A DNA stretch of 49,839 bases, from NCBI GenBank assembly GCA_025459175.1, contig JALORC010000053.1, positions 1 to 49,839 of the forward strand. Direction: 5' to 3'. Shown in pieces: positions 8,386 to 17,282 of the stretch. The stretch is from Planctomycetota bacterium. Its GTDB lineage: Bacteria > Planctomycetota > UBA1135 > UBA2386. Positions within the stretch are counted from its first letter, which is position 1. Every line of letters starts with the position of its first letter. The notes under the pieces are model-generated. The model worked only from the letters and a program-made list of their open reading frames with translations. It searched no databases and was not told the origin of the DNA. Position numbers and translations under genes: made by a program.

Positions 8386-8442
8386 CGCAACCCGCGTCGA
8401 ACGTGCTTGCAGTCGGCCCCGCACCCGCAGTAGGGGAACGGC

Positions 8443-9480
8443 ATGAACGAGTTCGACCCCAACGGCGCCGCTGGCGCCGACAGCGGCATCTTCGGCCTGC
8501 CCCACGACGAGAAGGCCGCCGCGGTCGTGCTGGTGCCGGTGCCGTTCGCGGCCACGGTCTCCTACGGCGGTGGCGCCGAGCTCGGCCCGGACGCGATCCT
8601 CGCCGCGAGCCGCCAGGTCGATCTCTACGACCTGCAGTTCGGCCGCGTCTACGAGGCCGGCATCCACCTGCAGGCACCGGCCGCCGAGCTCGCCGCGCTG
8701 CACCGCGACGCGCGGGCGCTGGCGGCCGGGGTCATCGAGCGCGGCGGGGCCGGGCGCACCGACCCGGCGGTGGTGGCGGTCGACCGGGCCGGCGCGCGGG
8801 TCAACCAGCTGGTGCACGACGCCACCGCCCGGTTGCTGGCCGCGGGCAAGATCCCCGGCGTGATCGGCGGCGATCACGCGGTGCCGTTCGGGGCCATCGC
8901 CGCCTGCGCCGAACGGTTCCCCGGCCTCGGCATCCTGCACCTCGACGCGCACGCCGACCTGCGCATCGCCTACGAGGGCTTCCAATGGAGCCACGCGTCG
9001 ATCATGGACAACGTGTTGCGCGAGGTGCCCGGCGTGGCGCGGCTGGTGCAGGTCGGCATCCGCGACTTCTGCGAACAGGAGTTCGACAGCATCCGCGGCA
9101 GCGGGGGGCGGGTGGTGACCCACTTCGACCTCGTGTGGCAGCAGCGCCGGTTCACCGGTGCGACCTTCGACGCCCTGTGCCAGGAGGCGATCGCCGCACT
9201 GCCGGCCGACGTCTACGTCAGCTTCGACATCGACGGCCTCGATCCGGCGCTGTGCCCGAACACCGGCACCCCGGTGCCCGGCGGGCTGCAGTTCGCCGAG
9301 GCGGTGCATCTGCTGGTGACGCTCGCGCGCAGCGGTCGGCGCATCGTCGGCTTCGATCTGGTCGAGGTCGCGCCGGGGGCCACCGAATGGGACGCCAACG
9401 TCGCGGCGCGCATGCTCTACAAGCTGTGCGGCGCCGCGCTGCAAGCCCGCGGCGGGGCCGGGCGAGGGGCCTCCGGCTAG
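8443..9480 (+). CDS. speB: Ureohydrolase family protein (agmatinase-like)
   Basis: A 345-residue arginase/agmatinase-family binuclear manganese hydrolase, which would release urea from agmatine or a related guanidino compound. All metal ligands are present: H145 in GGDHAVPFG, D168/H170/D172 in LDAHADLR, and D262/D264 in FDIDGLDP. SYGGGAELGPDAIL near residue 40 is also family-typical. The C-terminus is Gly/Ala-rich. The start ATG 8443 has AGGGG a few bases upstream. No decarboxylase or polyamine gene is close, so substrate (agmatine, guanidinobutyrate, formimidoylglutamate) is undetermined and the symbol is by family only. It precedes cheA on the same strand, but the link is probably incidental. 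Confidence 0.88.
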   Translation: MNEFDPNGAAGADSGIFGLPHDEKAAAVVLVPVPFAATVSYGGGAELGPDAILAASRQVDLYDLQFGRVYEAGIHLQAPAAELAALHRDARALAAGVIERGGAGRTDPAVVAVDRAGARVNQLVHDATARLLAAGKIPGVIGGDHAVPFGAIAACAERFPGLGILHLDAHADLRIAYEGFQWSHASIMDNVLREVPGVARLVQVGIRDFCEQEFDSIRGSGGRVVTHFDLVWQQRRFTGATFDALCQEAIAALPADVYVSFDIDGLDPALCPNTGTPVPGGLQFAEAVHLLVTLARSGRRIVGFDLVEVAPGATEWDANVAARMLYKLCGAALQARGGAGRGASG

Positions 9481-9544
9481 GGATGTCCCTCCTCAAGTAG
9501 CCGATCCGATGGCTCCGATGCCTGCTGCGTCACGCCGGAGCCCA

Positions 9545-12103
9545 ATGACGATTGCAAGCGGAACCGAGAGCCTGGGAAGTTCGATCCAGCGCCTGCAGCA
9601 GGAAGGTCGCGCCGCGGCCAGTACTGTGGTGCAGCAACTGCGTCAGGTGGAACGGCAGGCAGCCCAGGACGGCTGCGAGCCGTTGCAACGGCGCTGTCGG
9701 GAGGCCGCCGAAGCACTGTCGGGTCTCTGCGCCAGCGGCGGTCGTTATGACCTCCATGCCGCGCTGGTGCTGGCGCACCTCGGCGCCATCGCCGAGTTCG
9801 CCGAGCGCTGCGCCGAGGCGGCGCGCGAGCATCGCGACCCGGCGACCGTGACCCCGCCGCCGGCGCTGCTGCTGCCCGATGCCGACGACGAGCAGCACTT
9901 CGCCGAGACGGTGGGCATGTTCGTCGCCCAGGCGATCGGGGCGCTGGCCGAGCTCGAGGAAGAGGTGCTCGCCGTCGAGGCTAGCGATCGGCCGGCCGAC
10001 ACGATCGCCGGCGTGCGCCGCACGATGCACACGCTGAAGGCCGAGTTCGGGGTGCTGAACATGGTCGGGCCGCAGCAGCTCTGCCACCAGGCCGAGACCA
10101 CCATCGACGCGTGTGTCGAGTCGGGCGGTGGCTTCCCGGTCGACGTGCTGCTGCAGGGCATCGACCTGTTGAAGCAGTTCCTCGATCGCCTGACGCACGA
10201 CGTGCGCGCCCCGTTCGGCGACGTCGAGCCGGTGCTGCAGAAGTTGCGCGATCTCGCCGCCGCGGCGCAGGCCGACAGCGAGGCCGCCAACGGCACTGCG
10301 CCACTGGTCGAGCTGCACGTCGGCGGTGACTTCGCGGACAGCTTGCCGGAGTTCGTCACCGAGGCGCGGGGCCATCTGGCCGAGGCCGAGGCGGCGATGG
10401 TCGCGCTCGCCAGCGAGCCGGAGAGCCTCGAGAACATCAATCTGACGTTCCGCGCCTTCCACACCATCAAGGGCGTCGCCGGCTTCCTGAATCTCAACCC
10501 GCTGGTCGAACTGGCGCACGTGTCGGAGACGCTGCTGGACCGCGCCCGATCGCAGCGACTGCGCTTCCGCCCCGAGGACATCGATCTGGTGCTGGCCGCC
10601 GGCGACCTGATCCAGCAGATGCTCGGTTCGCTGGAGGGGCGGCCGGCCCCGCAGCAGCGCCAGCTGGCGCGCCTGGTCGCGAGTCTGCAGGCGGCGGCGA
10701 ACCGGGTCGAATCGAGCGCACCCGTCGACCACCAGCCGGCGGCAGCCGGAACGGTTCCTGCCGCCGCCGCCAGTTCGCCTGCCGCCGATCCGGTCGCCAG
10801 GCCGGCACCGAGTGCGTCGGCGCCGGCGCCGACCGCCGAACCGGGCGCACCGACCCAGGCCGCGGCATCGCGCACGGCCGGCGCGGCGGAGCCGGCCGGC
10901 GACGGCGGCGATCACAAGGCCGCCCGCGTCGAGCGCACGATCAAGGTCAGCACGACGCGCCTCGACATGCTGGTCGACATGGTCGGCGAACTGGTGATCG
11001 CGCAGTCGATGGTGCTGCAGGATCCGGCGATCCAGCGCCTCGACAGCCAGTCCCTGACCCGCAACATCGGTCAGGTCGGCAAGATCACCCGTGATCTGCA
11101 GGAGGCGGCGATGTCGCTGCGCATGGTCACCGTCAAGGCGACCTTCCAGAAGATGGCGCGCCTCGTGCGCGACGTGGCGCAGAAGGCCGGCAAGAAGGTC
11201 GCGCTCGTGATCAGCGGCGAGGACACCGAGCTCGATCGCAACGTCGTCGAGCAGATCTCCGACCCGCTGGTGCACATGATCCGCAACGCGATCGACCACG
11301 GCATCGAACGCCCCGACGACCGTCGCGCCACCGGCAAGGAAGGCGAGGGGCACCTGTCGCTGAGCGCCTACCACCAAGGCGGTTCGATCGTGATCGAGAT
11401 CCGCGACGACGGCCGCGGTCTCGACAAGGCCCGCATCGTCAAGAAGGCGATCGAGAAGGGGCTGCTGCCCGCCGATGCCGAGGCGCGGCAGATGGCGGAC
11501 CAGGAGGTCTTCCACATCATCTTCCTGCCCGGGTTCTCGACCGCCGAGAAGGTCACCGACCTCAGTGGTCGCGGTGTCGGCATGGACGTCGTGCGGCGCA
11601 ACATCGAGGCGCTGCGCGGCAAGATCGAGATCGACAGCGCGCTCGGCGTCGGCACCACCTTCCGTCTGCGGCTGCCGCTGACGCTGGCGATCATCGACGG
11701 CATGGTGGTGCGGGTCGGCAATCACCGCTACGTGGTGCCGACGCTCAGCATCGAGCAGAGCTTCCGGCCGGCCAAGGCCGACGTGCACCGCCTCGTCGAT
11801 CGCGGCGAGTGCGTCAGCGTGCGCGGCAAGGTGCTGCCGGTGCACCGCCTCAAACAGATCTTCTGCCAGCCGTGCGGCCTCGACGAACTCGAGCAGGGCA
11901 TCCTGATCGTGGTCGAGGTCGACGGGCAACGCTGTTGCCTGTTCGTCGACGAGATCCTCGGTCAGCAACAGGTGGTCATCAAGTCGCTCGGCATGCCGCG
12001 CGAGCGGGTCGTCGGGTTGTCCGGCGGCGCGATCATGACCGACGGCCGGGTGGCGCTGATCCTCGACGTCGGCACCCTGGTCGAGTCGGCGATGGCCGGA
12101 TGA
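9545..12103 (+). CDS. cheA: Chemotaxis histidine kinase CheA with two Hpt domains
   Basis: An 852-residue CheA. After a helical N-terminal region (about 1-105) come two Hpt-like domains: the first with H162 in MHTLKAEFG (degenerate), the second with H306 in the canonical FHTIKGVAGFL. An Ala/Pro linker (about 390-455) replaces an obvious P2 domain. The dimerisation helices, the HATPase domain (N-box HMIRNAIDHG from 577, G1 DDGRGLD, G2 GRGVGMDVV) and a C-terminal CheW-like P5 domain follow. I chose ATG 9545 because GGAG lies just upstream; in-frame ATG 9509 would add 12 residues. The stop overlaps or nearly abuts cheW, starting the cheA-W-D-Y-X cluster. It phosphorylates CheY in response to receptor input. 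Confidence 0.93.
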   Translation: MTIASGTESLGSSIQRLQQEGRAAASTVVQQLRQVERQAAQDGCEPLQRRCREAAEALSGLCASGGRYDLHAALVLAHLGAIAEFAERCAEAAREHRDPATVTPPPALLLPDADDEQHFAETVGMFVAQAIGALAELEEEVLAVEASDRPADTIAGVRRTMHTLKAEFGVLNMVGPQQLCHQAETTIDACVESGGGFPVDVLLQGIDLLKQFLDRLTHDVRAPFGDVEPVLQKLRDLAAAAQADSEAANGTAPLVELHVGGDFADSLPEFVTEARGHLAEAEAAMVALASEPESLENINLTFRAFHTIKGVAGFLNLNPLVELAHVSETLLDRARSQRLRFRPEDIDLVLAAGDLIQQMLGSLEGRPAPQQRQLARLVASLQAAANRVESSAPVDHQPAAAGTVPAAAASSPAADPVARPAPSASAPAPTAEPGAPTQAAASRTAGAAEPAGDGGDHKAARVERTIKVSTTRLDMLVDMVGELVIAQSMVLQDPAIQRLDSQSLTRNIGQVGKITRDLQEAAMSLRMVTVKATFQKMARLVRDVAQKAGKKVALVISGEDTELDRNVVEQISDPLVHMIRNAIDHGIERPDDRRATGKEGEGHLSLSAYHQGGSIVIEIRDDGRGLDKARIVKKAIEKGLLPADAEARQMADQEVFHIIFLPGFSTAEKVTDLSGRGVGMDVVRRNIEALRGKIEIDSALGVGTTFRLRLPLTLAIIDGMVVRVGNHRYVVPTLSIEQSFRPAKADVHRLVDRGECVSVRGKVLPVHRLKQIFCQPCGLDELEQGILIVVEVDGQRCCLFVDEILGQQQVVIKSLGMPRERVVGLSGGAIMTDGRVALILDVGTLVESAMAG

Positions 12104-12132
12104 GCGAGCTGCCAGCACAAGGAACCACGATC

Positions 12133-12645
12133 ATGACCAGTACTCTCACCGCCGCCGGCGCCACCAAGACGCCGCCGAGCTGCGTTCCCGGCAAGTTCCT
12201 GTCCTTCCAACTGTCGAAGGAGGAATACGGCATCGCCATCCTGAAGGTCCGCGAGATCATCGGCATGGTCGACGTGACGCCGCTGCCACGCACCCCCGAC
12301 TTCGTGCGCGGGGTCATCAACCTGCGCGGTCGCATCATCCCGGTGATCGACCTGCGGCGGCGGTTCGGGATGGAGCCCACCGAACCGAACGACGAGACCT
12401 GCATCGTCGTCGTCGACGTCGGGCGCGACGCCGACAGCTCGTTCCGCGTCGGTTGCCTGGTCGACACCGTCAGCGAGGTGCTGTCGATCGGCGTCGAGCA
12501 CTTCGAGATCACGCCGCGCTGCGCCAACGCCGGCGGCGACTACATCGCCGGCCTGGCGAAGCTCAAGGATCGCGTGCTGATCCTGCTCGACATCGAGCGG
12601 GTCATCGCCGACATCGATCCGACGGCGCTCGGACAGGGGAACTGA
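12133..12645 (+). CDS. cheW: Chemotaxis coupling protein CheW
   Basis: A 170-residue CheW, an SH3-like beta-barrel scaffold joining receptors to CheA. Family blocks are FLSFQLSKEEYGI, VREIIGMVDVTPLPRTPDFV, GVINLRGRIIPVIDLRRRFG and, at the C-end, YIAGLAKLKDRVLILLDIERV. I place the start at ATG 12133 because AAGGA is correctly spaced upstream; in-frame ATG 12100 overlaps the cheA stop as ATGA and would add 11 residues. Either is possible. Length is normal. It lies between cheA and cheD in a same-strand cluster. Confidence 0.94.
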   Translation: MTSTLTAAGATKTPPSCVPGKFLSFQLSKEEYGIAILKVREIIGMVDVTPLPRTPDFVRGVINLRGRIIPVIDLRRRFGMEPTEPNDETCIVVVDVGRDADSSFRVGCLVDTVSEVLSIGVEHFEITPRCANAGGDYIAGLAKLKDRVLILLDIERVIADIDPTALGQGN

Positions 12646-12649
12646 CCGC

Positions 12650-13192
12650 GTGGTCGAACTCGGCGTCGGCAACGGGGTCGTGGTCGGCGTCGCCGACCTG
12701 GGCGTGGCCAACGAGGCACGCGGCCAACTCGTCACCTATGCGCTGGGTTCGTGCATCGGTCTCTCCGCCTGGGATCCGGTCACCAAGGTCGGTGGGTTGC
12801 TGCACTACATGCTGCCGCAGCCGGCCGAGCAGGCGGTGCCGAAGGACGTCAAGCCGTTCATGTACGCGACCACCGGCATCCCGCTGCTGTTGCGCAAGGT
12901 GGTCGAGCTCGGCGGCCAGCAGAGCCGGCTGGTGCTCTGTGCCGCCGGCGGCGCCGAGATCCTCGAGGGCGCGGCCGGCATGGCGATCGGCAAGCGCAAC
13001 CGCACCATCCTGCGCAAGGTGCTGTGGAAGATGGGGGTGGCGCTCGCCGCCGAGGACACCGGGGGCAACATCGCCCGCACCATGCATCTGGACCTCGCGC
13101 GTGGCGAGGTCCGTCTCCGCAGCCGCGACCGCGACGGCCTGCTGTGGGCCCCGGGCATGAAGGTCGCGGTCAAGCCGAACATCGAACCATGA
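12650..13192 (+). CDS. cheD: Chemoreceptor glutamine deamidase CheD
   Basis: A 180-residue CheD, which deamidates receptor glutamines to glutamates and can be titrated by CheC/CheX-type proteins. The catalytic triad is visible: T29 and C35 in TYALGSCIGL, H52 in GGLLHYMLP. The AGGAEIL-like block and a C-terminal GRxVRF-like strand are present. The start is GTG 12650 with AGGGGA upstream, 4 bases after the cheW stop. The stop overlaps the cheY ATG. No receptor gene is nearby, so the substrates lie elsewhere. Confidence 0.93.
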   Translation: MVELGVGNGVVVGVADLGVANEARGQLVTYALGSCIGLSAWDPVTKVGGLLHYMLPQPAEQAVPKDVKPFMYATTGIPLLLRKVVELGGQQSRLVLCAAGGAEILEGAAGMAIGKRNRTILRKVLWKMGVALAAEDTGGNIARTMHLDLARGEVRLRSRDRDGLLWAPGMKVAVKPNIEP

Positions 13193-13572
13193 ACCACCGC
13201 ATCCTGATCGTCGACGATTCGCCGCTGTTGCGCGCCACCGCGCGCCGTGCGGTGCTGCAGGCCGGGGCGCAGCCGGACCGTGTGCGCGAAGTGCAGAACG
13301 GCCGCGAGGCGCTCGATGCGCTGGCCAGGGAGCCGGCGGACATCGTGCTGCTGGACATCAACATGCCGGTGATGGATGGCTTCCAGTTCGTCGAGGAGAA
13401 GGCGAAGAACCCGGCGCTGGCCGCGGTCAAGGTGGCCCTGGTCACCACCGAGGGCAACAAGAAGCGCCTCGAGCGCATGACCCAGCTCGGGGTCACGCAC
13501 TACCTGCGCAAGCCGTTCGAGCCCGAGGAGCTGCGGGCCCTGGTCGCCACGTTGTTCGACTCCAGCAACTGA
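13189..13572 (+). CDS. cheY: CheY-like response regulator
   Basis: A 127-residue stand-alone receiver domain. The acidic pair D9/D10 lies in LIVDDSPLLR, the phosphoacceptor is D56 in LLDINMP, the conserved Thr is in LVTTEGN (86-87), and K108 is in YLRKPF. It lacks any output domain, as for CheY, and is the likely phosphotransfer target of the adjacent CheA. ATG 13189 overlaps the cheD stop (ATGA), implying translational coupling. Whether it acts on a flagellar switch or on type IV pili is unknown: no flagellar gene is present and pilus ATPases lie 8 kb upstream. Confidence 0.94.
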   Translation: MNHRILIVDDSPLLRATARRAVLQAGAQPDRVREVQNGREALDALAREPADIVLLDINMPVMDGFQFVEEKAKNPALAAVKVALVTTEGNKKRLERMTQLGVTHYLRKPFEPEELRALVATLFDSSN

Positions 13573-13579
13573 GGTCGCG

Positions 13580-14044
13580 ATGAACGCCATCACGCAGGAC
13601 AGTTTCGCCGGCATCAGTGCGGTCGCCCTCGAGCGCATGGCGTTCGTGTTGACCGAGCCGGTGTCCGCATCGCCGGCCGAGGTGCTGGTGCAGTCCGCCG
13701 CGCACGCCTGCATCGACGTGCACGGCACGCAGAACTACCAGGTCATGGTGTCGGCGACCCCGGGCCTCGTGCGCGAGGTCGCGTCGGGCATGATGGGCAT
13801 CGAGCCCGAGGACATCGACGTCGACGACCACGGGCCGGCCACCGTCGCGGAACTGGCGAACATCCTGGCCGGCGAGCTGATCATGCTGCTGACCGCCGGC
13901 GATGTGCAGATGTCGCTCGGGCTGCCGCAGCCGGTCGGCGACGAACAGGCCGGCGGCATGATCGACGCGATCGGCGCCGGCGGCTGCTGCTGCGTGATCG
14001 GCAACGACGACGGCCGCATGCTGGTGGCGGTGCGCCCGGTCTGA
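13580..14044 (+). CDS. cheX: CheX/CheC-family CheY phosphatase-like protein
   Basis: A 154-residue protein of the CheX/CheC/FliY phosphatase fold. The signature helix is E91-L-A-N94 in VAELANILAGEL, matching the ExxN motif that inserts into the CheY active site. Length agrees with CheX (about 150 residues). It has one motif helix, as CheX does, rather than the two of CheC. ATG 13580 follows a GAGGT ribosome site and starts 7 bases after cheY. The likely role is dephosphorylation of the adjacent CheY, which would make up for the absence of CheZ. The assignment relies on motif and context because the rest is weakly conserved. Confidence 0.8.
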   Translation: MNAITQDSFAGISAVALERMAFVLTEPVSASPAEVLVQSAAHACIDVHGTQNYQVMVSATPGLVREVASGMMGIEPEDIDVDDHGPATVAELANILAGELIMLLTAGDVQMSLGLPQPVGDEQAGGMIDAIGAGGCCCVIGNDDGRMLVAVRPV

Positions 14045-14099
14045 CGCGCGGGCCGCGCCGCGCTTGCCCTCGCTGCCGCGGTCGGGCAACGTGGCGCCG

Positions 14100-15341
14100 A
14101 TGGCGAAGCCTCTCAGCCTGTTCGAAGCCCGTGCCGCGGTGCTTGCCGCCGCGCGACCTGCCGGCGGCTCGCAAGCGGTCCCGCTCGGCGCCGCCCATGG
14201 CCGCCATCTCGCCACTGCGATCGCCGCCGACGGACCGTGGCCGGCGACCGACCGTTCGGCGATGGACGGTTTCGCGCTCGCACTCGGCAGCGCCGACTCG
14301 GTGCCCGGGCAGTCGCTGCCGGTGATCGGTCGCAGTCTGGCCGGACATCCGTTCGCGGGGGCGCTGCCTGCCGGGCAGGCGATCGAGATCATGACCGGTG
14401 CGGTGGTGCCGCCGGGTGCATCGATCGTGGTGCCGGTCGAGCAGACGTCGGGATTCGGTGGCCGACAGGTCACGATCCAGGCGGAGCTGCGGCGCGGGGC
14501 CAACATCCGTCGCGCCGGCAGCGAAGTACAGGCGGGCGCCGTGGTGCTGCCGGCCGGGCGCCGGATCGGCGCCGCCGAGATCGGCGTGTTGGCGGTGCTC
14601 GGCCACGTGCAGGTGCCGTGCGTGCCGCGGCTGCGGGTCGCCATCGTCGCCACCGGCGACGAAGTGGTGCCGGTCGAGCAGGTGCCGCTGCCGCACCAGG
14701 TGCGCGAGAGCAACTCGTGGGCGCTGGCGGCGCAGGTGGTGGAATGCGGTGCCGAGCCGCTGCGCCTGGGGGTCGCGGCCGACGAGGTCGGTTCGTTGCG
14801 CGCGCTGCTCGGCCGCGGCCTCGCCGACTGCGATGTGCTGGTGACGATCGGTGGCATCAGCAAGGGCACGCACGACCTCGTGCACGGCACGCTGGCCGAA
14901 CTCGGCGTCGCGGTGCAGTTCCACGGCATCGACCTGAAGCCCGGCAAGCCGACGTTCTTCGGCCTCGCCGAGATCGCCGGGCGGCGCCGCTACGTGTTCG
15001 GCCTGCCCGGCAATCCGGCCTCGTCGTTCACCGTGTTCGACCTGCTGGTGGCGCCGCTGCTGCGGGCGCTCGCCGGTGCCGACCCGGGGCGGCTGCAGGC
15101 GCGCGCACCGGCGGCGGGGGCGCCGTGGTCGGTGAACAGTCGACTGCAGGCGGTGCCGGCGCGGTTGGTGGCGGGCGCCGATGGGGCGTTGGTCGCCGAG
15201 CTCGTGCGCCAGCAGCCGAGCGGCGATCCGTTCGGGCTCGCCGGTGCCGATGTCTACGCGCTGGTGCGTGGGCAACAAGAAGGCCAACCCGGCGCGTGGC
15301 TCGAACTCGCCGGTCGCTCGGGCGGAGTGTTGCTGCCGTGA
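14100..15341 (+). CDS. moeA: Molybdopterin molybdenumtransferase MoeA
   Basis: A 413-residue MoeA, which inserts molybdate into adenylylated molybdopterin. Diagnostic blocks are DRSAMDGFAL, MTGAVVPPGA, VAIVATGDEVV, TIGGISKGTHDLV, LKPGKPTFFG and GLPGNPASSF. The C-terminal beta-barrel domain IV is present. The start is ATG 14100; an in-frame TTG at 14064 is less likely. It sits 55 bases after cheX, and its stop overlaps the GTG start of lnt (GTGA). No other molybdenum cofactor gene is in view. Confidence 0.95.
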   Translation: MAKPLSLFEARAAVLAAARPAGGSQAVPLGAAHGRHLATAIAADGPWPATDRSAMDGFALALGSADSVPGQSLPVIGRSLAGHPFAGALPAGQAIEIMTGAVVPPGASIVVPVEQTSGFGGRQVTIQAELRRGANIRRAGSEVQAGAVVLPAGRRIGAAEIGVLAVLGHVQVPCVPRLRVAIVATGDEVVPVEQVPLPHQVRESNSWALAAQVVECGAEPLRLGVAADEVGSLRALLGRGLADCDVLVTIGGISKGTHDLVHGTLAELGVAVQFHGIDLKPGKPTFFGLAEIAGRRRYVFGLPGNPASSFTVFDLLVAPLLRALAGADPGRLQARAPAAGAPWSVNSRLQAVPARLVAGADGALVAELVRQQPSGDPFGLAGADVYALVRGQQEGQPGAWLELAGRSGGVLLP

Positions 15342-17029
15342 CCGCTGCCGCGGCGTCGACGACGACGGCGACAGCGAACGCGGCGGCCGGCCGATCCCGC
15401 CTCGGGCTGGCATTGCTCGCCGGCGGTCTGCTGGGTGCAGCGAACCTGCCGCCGCTGCTGCCGGGCGCCGAATGGCTGGTGCTGCCGGCGCTGCTGCTGT
15501 GGTTCGTGGTCGCCACCGGTTCGCAGCACCCGGGCCGCGCCGGCTACCTGCTCGGCTGTGTGCACATGGCGCTGTTCGCGGCGTCGCTGCGCCACTTCAT
15601 GGTGCCGGCCTACCTCGCCGTGGTGGTGCTCGGCGGCGTCTACTACGCGCTCGCCAACCTGGCGCTGGCCGGGCTGTCGCGAACGCTGCGGCCGTGGGCG
15701 TTCGGGCTCGCGGTGGCCGGTTCGTTCTGGTGGCGCGCGAACATGCCGCAACTGAGCTTCCCGCACGGCCAGCCGAGCCACGCGCTGTGGCAGTGGCCGG
15801 AGCTGCTGCACGCCGCCAGCCTCGGCGGCGAGGCGTTGGTGAACGTGCTGCTGGCGACGCTGGCCGCCGCCATCGCCGAGCTCGGCCGCAGCTGGCGGTG
15901 CGCGGTGCCGGCGCTGCGTCCGGCGCTGCTCGCGCTGTTCGCGATCGGGAGCCTCGTTGCCGCCACCACGCTGTGGGGCCGCAGCGTGCATCGCGCGGCG
16001 CTGGCGACGATCCCGGCCACGGCCGCGCCGCTGCGCATCGCTGCGATCGAACCCGGGTTCCATCCGCACGTCGTGTTCACGGCCGGCGGCGACTGGAAGC
16101 AGCGTTATCGCACGCTGTTCCAGGAACGCCTGCTGGCGCCGACGCGGACCGCGCTGGTGGACCAGCCGCCGCCCGACCTCGTGCTGTGGCCCGAGAGCAG
16201 CGTGCCGGAGGACGTGCCGCGTTCGGCGCTGGCCGGCGATGCGCGGTTGCGCTTCGACCTGCCGGCCAGCTCGGCGCGGCTGCTGGTCGGCGCCAACCTG
16301 CGGGCCGAGCCGGATGGCGTGACGCCGATCGCGCTGCTGGTGGCGCTGCCGACCGGCGCCGTGCTCGGCCTGCAGGAGAAACGGCAGCTGGTCGCCGGCG
16401 GCGAGTATCTGCCGTTCGTCAGCTGGTTGCCGACCGGGCTCGGCGCCTGGGTGCGCGAGCTGGTGGCCGAGGTGATGGGGGCGGCGCCCAACGCGGTGCC
16501 CGGCGTCGAACGGGCGCCGTTGCGCACCGCGGCGGACCAGCCGTTCGGGGCCCTGATGTGCTTCGACAACGCGTTCCCCGGCCCCGCGGCGGCGCAGGTC
16601 GCGGCCGGCGCGCAGTTCTTGTGCGTGCTGTCGAACGAAGCCTGGTATCGCGGCGGCGGCGAACTCGAACAGCTGGTGGCGATGTCGGTGCTGCGGGCGC
16701 TGGAGACCGCGACCCCCTTGGTGCGCTGCACCCAGGATGGCTGGAGCGCGGTGGTCGACCGCTCCGGTCGCCTCGCCGAGCACCTGCCGATCGCCGCCGC
16801 GCCGCAGCCGGGCCCACGAATTCTGCGCGCCAGCGTGTGGCCGGGGCCCGGCGCGTTGCCGTCGATGGCATGGTTGCGAGCCGCCGTCGGCCCCGGCTGC
16901 GGCCTCGGCCTCGGGCTGCTGCTGCTGCACGCGTTCGTGCGGTGGGCTAGACTGCGTGTAGCTCGAACGGCATCCCGTCCCGACGGTGGTCACGGTCCGA
17001 CCCCTGCCCACCTCGGAACTGGTTCTTGA
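15338..17029 (+). CDS. lnt: Apolipoprotein N-acyltransferase
   Basis: A 563-residue inner-membrane Lnt, which adds the third acyl chain to outer-membrane lipoproteins. The N-terminal half holds a run of hydrophobic segments (about residues 22-230), followed by the nitrilase-like periplasmic domain. The catalytic triad is E286 (LWPESSVPED), K348 (QEKRQLVAGGEYLPF) and C408 (LMCFDNAFP). A final hydrophobic helix lies near residue 520, followed by a basic tail. GTG 15338 overlaps the moeA stop, so translation is probably coupled. Its presence indicates a diderm cell with triacylated lipoproteins. Confidence 0.92.
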   Translation: MTAAAASTTTATANAAAGRSRLGLALLAGGLLGAANLPPLLPGAEWLVLPALLLWFVVATGSQHPGRAGYLLGCVHMALFAASLRHFMVPAYLAVVVLGGVYYALANLALAGLSRTLRPWAFGLAVAGSFWWRANMPQLSFPHGQPSHALWQWPELLHAASLGGEALVNVLLATLAAAIAELGRSWRCAVPALRPALLALFAIGSLVAATTLWGRSVHRAALATIPATAAPLRIAAIEPGFHPHVVFTAGGDWKQRYRTLFQERLLAPTRTALVDQPPPDLVLWPESSVPEDVPRSALAGDARLRFDLPASSARLLVGANLRAEPDGVTPIALLVALPTGAVLGLQEKRQLVAGGEYLPFVSWLPTGLGAWVRELVAEVMGAAPNAVPGVERAPLRTAADQPFGALMCFDNAFPGPAAAQVAAGAQFLCVLSNEAWYRGGGELEQLVAMSVLRALETATPLVRCTQDGWSAVVDRSGRLAEHLPIAAAPQPGPRILRASVWPGPGALPSMAWLRAAVGPGCGLGLGLLLLHAFVRWARLRVARTASRPDGGHGPTPAHLGTGS

Positions 17030-17053
17030 CGGTCTTCTGCATGGAGTTAGGAT
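17026..17053 (+). promoter_or_regulatory. Possible sigma-70-type promoter
   Basis: TTGACG at 17026-17031 and TAGGAT at 17048-17053, spaced 16 bases. It lies at the end of lnt and about 230 bases upstream of the coiled-coil gene at 17283, which starts a new unit closed by a strong terminator. It is only a consensus match. Confidence 0.35.
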
Positions 17054-17282
17054 TCCGCGGCCCTAGGCCCCTCTCGCTCTGGGACGCGGTTCCTCGCATG
17101 CCTGACCCAAGGCACCCGGGGTTGCCGCAAGGCATCGATCGTCTTCCCATCCCCTCTGGCTATCGCCCTCATCCTTCAGGGCACTCAACTGCGCTCCGAA
17201 CGCTCCGCGATCCAACATCTCCCGATCTGGTTCGACGAGCGCCGGCCGGCGCGACACGCAAGTTAGGAGTTACCTGGTCATC

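Larger units (their letters stand above)
8003..8442. other. Non-coding intergenic region between tRNA and agmatinase-like gene
   Basis: A 440-base stretch with no credible gene on either strand. Apparent reading frames are Arg/Pro/Ser-rich and lack ribosome sites. It contains two hairpins followed by a T7 run (8181-8305) and a 13-bp tandem repeat (8350-8385), annotated separately. The promoter of the downstream gene must lie here, but I see no convincing -35/-10 pair. Confidence 0.6.

Noticed and set aside
9530..12118. An 862-codon minus-strand frame opposite cheA
   Set aside because: The plus strand encodes complete Hpt, HATPase and CheW-like domains. The antisense product is His/Arg/Asp-rich without motifs.
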